A stretch of 64,000 nucleotides of DNA from Rotaria socialis (taxonomy: Eukaryota; Rotifera; Eurotatoria; Philodinida; Philodinidae), in NCBI GenBank assembly GCA_905331475.1, contig CAJNYU010004537.1, forward strand, positions 1 to 64,000, written 5' to 3'. How positions within the stretch are numbered: position 1 is the stretch's first letter; each line of letters starts with the position of its first letter. The notes beneath the pieces were generated by a model. That model did no database searches, was not told the DNA's origin, and was given only the letters and a program-made list of their open reading frames with translations. The position numbers and the translations under genes are program-made. Positions 56,534 through 64,000 of this stretch are shown in pieces.

Positions 56534-58737
56534 TCAAACACCAGCTAATTTTAATGAGTTCTCAATCTGCGAAATCATATTCAACTCGGTTAATTCAAAT
56601 ATCTTGGAAATCTTCTCTAGCCAATCATGATCTATCATTTATATTATACTTACCGTATCCTAAACAAGCCAGACTATCGCTATCATTCGTTCCATCGCAT
56701 AGATCTCGAAGTGTAGTTTGTATTTTCGACTTGGCTTGATCGTTTCCATTCGAAATTCCATTCGTGGGACCACTAGCATTGTTGCCTATATAAGTTGAAT
56801 CGTCAATTGATATGCGATAGTCACGTACACGTCGTAAATAGCCTTTTAATACACAATATTGCACTAATTTTCTTTTTAGAAACAAAACCAAGTCAGTAAA
56901 ATAAATGAGACAAAATATTATCGACGTGTTTTTACTTTTCATCAATATTATTTGCTTTCATTTTATTCACGACATCTTTAACGAGCGATCCATGATCAAA
57001 AGCACATATCATACGAAAACATTCATAAAATGAAACGCAATCTTTTGCGCCTATGATCATTCAAAGAAATGCATTATCGTGATAATAATCAAAGAAGAAA
57101 AGATGCATACCGCTTCGACCAACAAAGAAAACGAGCTCTTTCTGTAATGGTGTATTTGTATAAAGTTCTTGAAGTTTTGGCGTAACGATATAGCGATTTT
57201 TATAAGAAAATATCGGAACAAGTTTAATAACATTATGATAACTATAACGTAGAAATTTATTTATTAAGATATTTATTTTCATAATTCATTACATTAAATT
57301 TTGCATTGCTGCTTTGACCAAATCAAGCTCTGTATCTGTGTCTTGTGCAATTTTATTTACATGCCGCAAACCATCAATACTGGCGATAACCTTTTTTTAA
57401 TAAATAAAAGAATAAATTTTTTTTTTTCGTTTTTCACTCTCAAGATTTCTATAGTGTACTCGTTGCGTCATTTGGTCCATTTGTTCTAGTTCACTCAAAT
57501 CGATATTGTTACAAAACATTGGTACGTCCGATGAAGCGACCGTTGGCGGTTCAGCTCGTCGTTCAAGTAATTTCAGATTCACAATAACAGACGTATCTAT
57601 AAACGAGCAACAGATTGTTGGCACAGTCTCTTTAAGACATATATCCCTTAGGCTTTCTCAGCTAATTCAAAGTAACTCTAGTGAAAATTTTGACTTGTTT
57701 TTCTAAAATCTATAGTTAGGACATAACCTATTTTTTGGTGTCTGGAATTCGAAGAGGGAATCGTGAAAAATCTTCGTTTTAAATTTACATTCATCACCTT
57801 TTTTCTTCAAAAATATATGTGATTTCCACAAGATTTCGTAAGAGACTATGCAAAAATGTTTTCTTAATGAAAGATTTTAATTGACAAAGTTCAACGGATG
57901 GCATGCAAACTAGGATTTCCCGTCATTAGGTGTATATACGTATATGACTTGTTGTTTTGTTTTTAACAATACGATGCAGGATGTTGTTAGTTGCTTGATT
58001 TAGTATTTTTTTACACTCCAATTTCTCTCAATAGATTAAGGATCATGAAAAGTAACCATAATATCTTACACATTTTAACAGAGCATTCTTCTCCACTCTT
58101 GTTGATTTGTCTAACAATTTCATTCAATGCCGGTTTTAAATGTTCTCTCTTCAGCGCATCATTTGTTAAGAAACACGAATCAACCTGAAATCAGAAGAAG
58201 CAGAAAACACAATAAGATTTCATTGAGAACAAGTAATAAAAACAAAAACATTGAAATAACCTCTAATGTACGTAAATATTTCGCTAATTTCCGAACGGCA
58301 ACTTCATATTTAAGTGCATCCGCTTGCGATGGTATTACAAAACAAGCATTGAAACGAAATTCATTACGATTGTTTTTATATTTCTCTTGATCATATATGA
58401 TCACCGGACATCCAATTAGTTTTTGATTTTGAATGGTCCTATTGGTATGCGAATTTTCTTTTCAAAAAGCAAAATATAATTTAATTATACATACAAAACA
58501 ATCAATTTGTCTATTAAATTCGGTTCTGGACAAAGAAAATTGCATACACATTGAAAGTTTTGACCTTCGCTGAAAATTGTTCTAGCCGTCTAAATAATGA
58601 GTTATTAAATAGAACACTTGTTGTTGTTGTTTTTTTTCTAATTTGAATCCTACTTCATGATAAACAAAAGCTCCTCTATTGATATCAAATTCAGAATATT
58701 GAATAGCATAAAGTACTGGTAAATTATCATTTGTCAT
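56534..58737 (-). CDS. NPRL2: NPRL2, GATOR1 complex subunit (ten exons)
   Basis: Exons on the minus strand: 58737-58654, 58589-58495, 58438-58261, 58184-58070, 57596-57460, 57390-57293, 57241-57111, 57050-56936, 56871-56654 and 56616-56534. They give 417 residues with consistent phases. Landmarks match animal NPRL2 from end to end: AIQYSEFD; PEPNLIDKLIV; KLIGCPVIIYD; RKLAKYLRTLEV; VIVNLKLLERRAEPP; IASIDGLRHVNKIA; IKLVPIFSYKNRYIVTPKLQEL; and KKLVQYCVLKGYLRRVRDY. A final ELNMISQIENSL aligns with the family's SYHELDERLEND helix. NPRL2 works with NPRL3 and DEPDC5 in GATOR1, which switches off TORC1 at lysosomes when amino acids are scarce. A roughly 45-residue asparagine/serine-rich insert follows RRVRDY, making the protein longer than the human one (380). 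The third intron has an unusual GTTATT donor. Confidence 0.9.
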
Positions 58738-59966
58738 TATGATCTTCTTTGAAATCTGAAGAAAGACAAAGAAACAACACAAAAAGAATTAGTCAAGGGT
58801 GTATTAAATTTGTCGATCGCATGGTTAATTTCATTAAAATGACGTTGGATCTTTTCCGAATTCAGGAATTTACATGGGTAGGTCAATAAGACCTTTCAGA
58901 TTCAGTTTATTTTCAGTCATTCTATACAATATACAATTATGATTTCTTTTGACAGCCAGAAGGAAAGTTGACAAGCATGATTTTGCCAAAAGCTTTTCAT
59001 ATAATAGCGAACAATTTCCTTTAACAACATGAAATAAATTCTTATGTAGGCATAGTAAAGAAAACAGCCTATATAAATATTAACGAACAATTCATGATTT
59101 TCTTGTTAGATTTTTGCACACAATTATGTAGATGGAGAGATTTTTCATAGAAAATTTGTAAGGTCAAAAATATCACTGTGATATATTCGTGCTTTTCTTA
59201 TTCTTTTGGAACTTCGCAATTGTCATTCTCTCTGGAGAGGTATTAACAGATAACGTTTCTTTAATAAGCTAATAGCATTAGTATAATGAATACTTGAAGA
59301 TTAGTAGAAGTCGAAAGGGCATATTATTAGTGCGTCCAAATGAAATGCACTGGACTAGAATTCTTGTCGTGTTCAAGTATATTTTATCTACGAGAAGAAG
59401 AAGAAGAAGAAAACAAGAACAGCAACGACTTGCATTTTGCCTATAAGATAAGTTCATCGAGGAATTTATTCCTGTTTATGCCTCGCTTCGTTTTTCATGT
59501 GAACGTAATAAGATATGACTAATAATGACAAGGATGAAATAACCGAAAGTAAATTGATAAGACTATTATTTTTTTATGAAAATTTTAAACAAAAAATGTA
59601 TATTAATTACAATTGTTTTCTTTCAAGTCATTTTTATTTATCTAAGCGATCTACCTACAGCAGAGAAGAAGCCCCGTGAACAGAGAATAATTCCTTATTC
59701 TTCTTGCATGCCTATCCTATTCAAAGCATAGGCCAATTATTCATAGATTCTGTTGTCTTCTTTCTCTTTACTGGTTTTCTTTTCTTTTTTTTTTAATAAA
59801 AATAGCAGAGAAATGAGTTCATCTCTGAACATTATCGCATATTCATATTAGATGAAAAAATTCACGTCACACGTCTCATGTAATTATACAAAACTATCTA
59901 ACCAACTCTTCGAGCCAACAACAAGAAGACAACACCAACTGTTATTATCTTTATAGATACACAATT
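58738..59966. other. Intergenic between divergent NPRL2 and GPCR genes
   Basis: AT-rich region serving two divergent genes. It has a short (GAA)n tract at about 59392-59410 and no convincing exon. Frame 59340-59522 is built on that tract. Confidence 0.5.
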
Positions 59967-61187
59967 ATGTCGCACGCCACATCGGCTCAATGTGAGACTT
60001 GCTCAGCATATTCAACAAACTCACGTGAACCTTATCGTACAATAACATTAACATTATTACGTATATATCCAATATTATTTATATTTATTGGTACTACTGG
60101 TAATATGCTTTCTGTATATGTTGTACTAAGCTCAAAGCTTCGACGCCATTCAACATTTATCTATTTAGCTTTTCTTTCTATTGTTGATCTTATAGTTTTA
60201 TATACATTTTGCATTAATTTTATATTTCATGCTTGGCTTAATATTGATTTACAACAAGTATCATTGATAGCATGTAAAATCTATTCGTTTTCGATTTATT
60301 TCTTTCCTCAAACAAGCGCATGGATACTAACGGCCGTATCCATCGATCGTGTATTCGCTTTAACTCGTGGTATAAGAAAAACACGTAAAATACGTTTAAC
60401 CTATTTCATATTAGGAATAATATTTCTCACACTTTTTCTTCTCAATGTACAATTTTTATTTTACAATAATACTTATAAATTTTCACAAGACGCACACAAT
60501 TTATCGACCACAAATGTTATCTATAGAATTGTTGACACCGATATAGACATTAATGTTGTTCAATGCTCATCAGAAAATAATGATCAATATAGACAATTCT
60601 ATGAATACATATGGGTTTATGTTGACGCTATAGTAAACGTTTATTTACCGTTTACATTAATGTTTTTATGTTCGACGCTTATATTTCTCAATGTTTTACG
60701 AACTATGAGCAATGCACATAATTCAAACAAGCGTTTAGTTGCGAGAAGTTTAAGTAAAATGCTTCTATCAATTAATACAATGTTTGTTGTCTTAACTGGT
60801 CCTATTGTTCTATATTTAATGTTTGAAAAACGAACATTTACTTCGGAAACTTATCGATGTAACGCGAAACTTAGAGCTAAACTTAAAATGATTAAATTAA
60901 TTCTAATTATTCTAATGAATGCGAATCATACTGGCAATATTCTTGTTTATTGTTTAACTGGCACAGAATTTCGCACACAATTCTTGCGTGTTATTGGTAA
61001 AACTAGTAAATTAAAATTACCAAGATCTTCAAATCAACTAACAGGAATTTTACGGAAAGATAGCATCTCTCAAACATCAAGCCGAAAACAAATATTTTCT
61101 ACTATAACGCCAAGAACAATTCAAGTAAAACTTAAAGAGAAATTAATTTTTACATTATATTATCCTTTTAGATGGATGAAAATATGA
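59967..61187 (+). CDS. Class A (rhodopsin-like) G protein-coupled receptor, orphan
   Basis: The intronless gene encodes 406 residues with seven hydrophobic helices. Conserved positions are GN in helix 1 (45-46), LSIVD in helix 2 (D74), C103 at the start of helix 3 with a partner C200 in the second extracellular loop, DRV (127-129) after helix 3, and P228 in helix 5. Helix 7 reads NANHTGNILVY in place of the usual NPxxY. Two early cysteines (9 and 12) lie in the N-terminus. The helix 2 and 3 style resembles neuropeptide (FMRFamide- or thyrotropin-releasing-hormone-type) receptors of invertebrates, but the ligand cannot be inferred. The basic C-terminal tail carries possible phosphorylation sites (SSRK, SISQTSS). 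Confidence 0.8.
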   Translation: MSHATSAQCETCSAYSTNSREPYRTITLTLLRIYPILFIFIGTTGNMLSVYVVLSSKLRRHSTFIYLAFLSIVDLIVLYTFCINFIFHAWLNIDLQQVSLIACKIYSFSIYFFPQTSAWILTAVSIDRVFALTRGIRKTRKIRLTYFILGIIFLTLFLLNVQFLFYNNTYKFSQDAHNLSTTNVIYRIVDTDIDINVVQCSSENNDQYRQFYEYIWVYVDAIVNVYLPFTLMFLCSTLIFLNVLRTMSNAHNSNKRLVARSLSKMLLSINTMFVVLTGPIVLYLMFEKRTFTSETYRCNAKLRAKLKMIKLILIILMNANHTGNILVYCLTGTEFRTQFLRVIGKTSKLKLPRSSNQLTGILRKDSISQTSSRKQIFSTITPRTIQVKLKEKLIFTLYYPFRWMKI

Positions 61188-61536
61188 ATAGTAATCAATT
61201 ATTTCAGAAATTTCTAAGACTAGGCGACAAAAAGAATCGCCTATTCAAAACTAAACAACAAACACGATCAACAACCGCTGCATCTGTTTAATTCATACGT
61301 ATATGCGCATTTCTTTTATGATGAAACATGTTAGTAAAATAAAAATGACTTCATATAGACAATGTAATGAACATGTATTCATTCTGACTAATAAGTTTCC
61401 GTTTTGATTTTCATGTTTTGTTTTCAATTTCCATTATTCTAGTTCTTTTTGCGTAATATCTGTATGTCTAGAAATTTCTCTCGGTGTGAACGATTGAATG
61501 AACGTATTCAATATAAAAATAAATCATTGGCAACAT

Positions 61537-61900
61537 GTTTTTTGTGCACTTAAAAAACAAAAGTGAGTACACTATAGAATCGGTCAGTGTGTCCGGCCGG
61601 CCGTTTACACGATAGCTCCTGAAAGGCTGATCTGATTGTCATGAAATTTTGTACACAGAATGATCTCATCAATATCTTAGTCGGATTCGAAGATGAGAAT
61701 GATCCGCCAAGAAATGGCTCAGTTATCGAAAAAATTGTCATTATTGACCAGACCATCCCTGAGGGGGAGTACAGGGATTTTTTCAAAAAAAACTTTTTTT
61801 TCTCAGTATTATTCACAACATATATAAATCGACTCAGTTTTTGCAGTACACATAGTAATCGGATGCAAATCCGATGTTTCCGCATTTATTTTATCTTAAC
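61537..61900. repeat. Dispersed repeat, copy 2
   Basis: Same order of landmarks as copy 1 at 28390-29840 (AGTGAGTACAC, CGGTCAGTGTG, GGCCGGCCG, ATGAAATTTTG, CCATCCCTGAGGGGGAGTAC, CAGTACACATAG), with an internal deletion of about 180 bp. It lies about 350 bp beyond the GPCR stop. The frame MKFCTQNDLINILVGFEDEND is recognisably shared with copy 1. Confidence 0.7.
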
Positions 61901-64000
61901 ATGAACTTATGAATCGAGAACATGAATCTAACAAGTGAGAAAAATATATACTTTGTGACATTTTTATTTTTTCTAAGCTCGCAGAGTTATGATTTTTATA
62001 GTATTGAATAAGTTCGAAAATATTTCAACCATAATGACGATGATAGGTGTAATATGGTTTAACTACAAGCTCTCTATGTGTTTGATACAACGTAAAACAT
62101 CGTTACCTCCGGCTATACTTAATAATTAAATCTGTGAATCACACGTAACCTTACTGAAAATATTGATGAGTTCATGATAATCTGAATATTCGTTGATCTA
62201 TTCTCTATGATTAATCCATAAAAAGAAAGCGTCTCTTTAGAAGTATTATTCATCTTGAAAAACTCGACTGCAATAAGATTTTAAGCACGAAAATATAAAA
62301 TAAATTATTAGCACTACTAGCTCATTTTATTGAAAATTTCTCATTGGAAGAGATAACGTTAAAAGTTCAAGAAGATGAAATTGTAAAACATCAAAATACA
62401 TTATGCAGTAGAATTATCATCCAGATTGATTTCAGGTTCTACGGCGCATTGTGCCCCTTGATAAAATAAAAAAATATTTTTCGACGAACACAAAATGCTG
62501 GAAGCAAATGTCACAATGGCTCTGTTTTTTCAATGAATTATTGATAGGAAAAAATGGGAGTTTTGTTTCGTGATAAAATTTTTCATTAATGTCTCTATCT
62601 CATTTAAATAATCAAGAAAATATACAATGATCAACACTTGGTTTTCACAGTAATTCCTGTAGCATCACGTGCAACGTGACCGTTTTCCTTAATTATAATC
62701 TAGTCTCTTGTGAACTTGTTCGTGTCATTCATAATTTGTTTTGTGACGCTGTCGAAAGCTTGAATTAAACCCATGACATTCAAAACAAAAGCTCTGACAC
62801 CGGTTTTAACTTCAAGACTTCACATTTTCAAGCCGTTTCATGTTTTGCTGACTCTTATACAGAAAAATAAAAACTAATACACGCAATCCATAGGGAACTA
62901 AATTTGTAATCATGAAAAAATGGCATCTTTGCTATTGTGCTTTAGAAACTCGCACATCCCTAAGAGGAAAAACTAATTTCACTGCTGAACAGGCATAAAA
63001 CAATTGACTTCAAGATCGGAATATCGATGTGATCAGTCGTGAACTATACGCGCATAGGACATGAACATATCACAGAGACTAGAATTACGAGAAGAGAAAA
63101 AAAAATCCGCCAACTAAATATTACAGTTAAATACAGTGCAATCTTAAGCGCAATGTGATCCCTGCCCCCTAATAGTAGAAGCCCTCGGGGCTTCTAAACT
63201 AACCATCGTTCAAAATTTTTCAAGCGGGACTTCTATTATGATAGGGCTACTGATGCGACTTTCGTACAGAAGTTTCAAAAAAAAAATAAATGATTCGATC
63301 TAACATAAGTGATAAAATTTTTAATCTCCGTTGTCCAAAATATCAATTTAGGCTGAAACAACTTGAAACAGATTGTTTTGATTTCTATAATTTGTTAAAA
63401 TGTTAATTCTTTTAATTTTTAAATTTTTTTTTCTGATTTTTAAGTTTATTTAATTTTTTTAGTTTTTAAAACTTTCAACTTATTGGTGATTTTTTTCAGT
63501 TTTTCGAATTTTAAATCAAGAAAATAAGAAAAGTCTGATTTCAGCTGTTTGCCCTATGTAAGCGAGTTCTTATTTCAATCATCTTGACTATTTATTTGCG
63601 ATAAATTCAAATAATTTTACGAAAATCTGTGAAGTTTTATACCGAGAGACAAAACAAATTCACTACTGTAGTAATAGAAGGCCCAGAGCACTTCTAACCC
63701 ATTTTCATATCGACCTTTCTTTGGGTGGGAGGGGTTATTTTCTGTCATACTCATTATTACATAGATCAAAAGATATGGGCCAGCAAAATGGTTATGAGAA
63801 TATTTTTTTGCTTCTAAAGACTTGAACTAAAGTGTGTCTCTACGTAGATTTCAGAACTTGAAAAAAAACCAACAAGGAAATATTTCTGTAATGAAAAAAA
63901 AGGAGACATTTGTGCAAGTCATATTTTATTCAAACCAATATAACATTCACGAGACGATAATACACATATAAAGAGACATAAAAAGAAATGACTAAAGATA
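61901..64000. other. AT-rich terminal region with a small hairpin repeat
   Basis: No gene is seen. TAGAAGCCC/GGGCTTCTA forms a perfect 9-bp stem at 63176-63196, and a related AGAAGGCCCAGAGCACTTCT is at about 63677-63696. They may be ends of a short repeat. The rest is AT-rich with long T-runs (63410-63500). Confidence 0.45.

Overview
This looks like nuclear DNA of a bdelloid rotifer, or a close relative. The genome is AT-rich, and its compact genes are split by mostly 50-70 bp GT-AG introns. It carries a tandem family of small B-box/coiled-coil/SPRY-like genes of the rotifer type, an intronless FAD monooxygenase of microbial type, and many different DNA-transposon remnants. No bacterial operons, ribosome binding sites, CRISPR arrays or rRNA genes are visible. 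Exon borders were found by eye from splice signals, reading phase and family resemblance; no database search was run.

The left part (1-33 kb) is mobile-element territory. At 38-1976 a non-autonomous element with CACTCT ends lies inside a tRNA-like sequence. It is followed by an unrecognised broken ORF and a TatD-type hydrolase. From 4797 to 15254 lies what may be one complete two-gene DNA transposon: short inverted ends (CCCATGTGAAA), ACGCGT-rich subterminal arrays, a Tnp2/CACTA-type transposase gene (5404-9661, minus, one internal stop), and a seven-exon partner gene with a possible BEN-like domain (9782-12229, minus). A decayed relative of the partner gene lies outside this unit, on the other strand (17314-18402). 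A dead RTE-type LINE (20920-24583) is interrupted by a 674 bp inverted-repeat element. A non-autonomous hAT element with perfect 8-bp target duplications (28854-29744) sits inside another dispersed repeat. Telomere-like TGTGGG hairpins and an old tandem duplication follow.

The right part (33-64 kb) holds ordinary host genes. On the plus strand are an FAD monooxygenase (33337-34530), three tandem B-box/coiled-coil/SPRY-like paralogues (45893-51403) and a class A GPCR (59967-61187). On the minus strand are a TLCD4-like TLC-domain protein (36828-38394), a caskin (39285-43275), a 747-residue type II membrane protein with EGF/EB-like cysteine modules (53640-55946) and NPRL2 of the GATOR1 complex (56534-58737). 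Caskin, NPRL2 and TLCD4 are conserved animal genes with complete reconstructed exon chains whose phases all agree.

Nothing indicates that the host genes form one pathway. The clearest functional unit is the transposase plus partner gene between matching ends.
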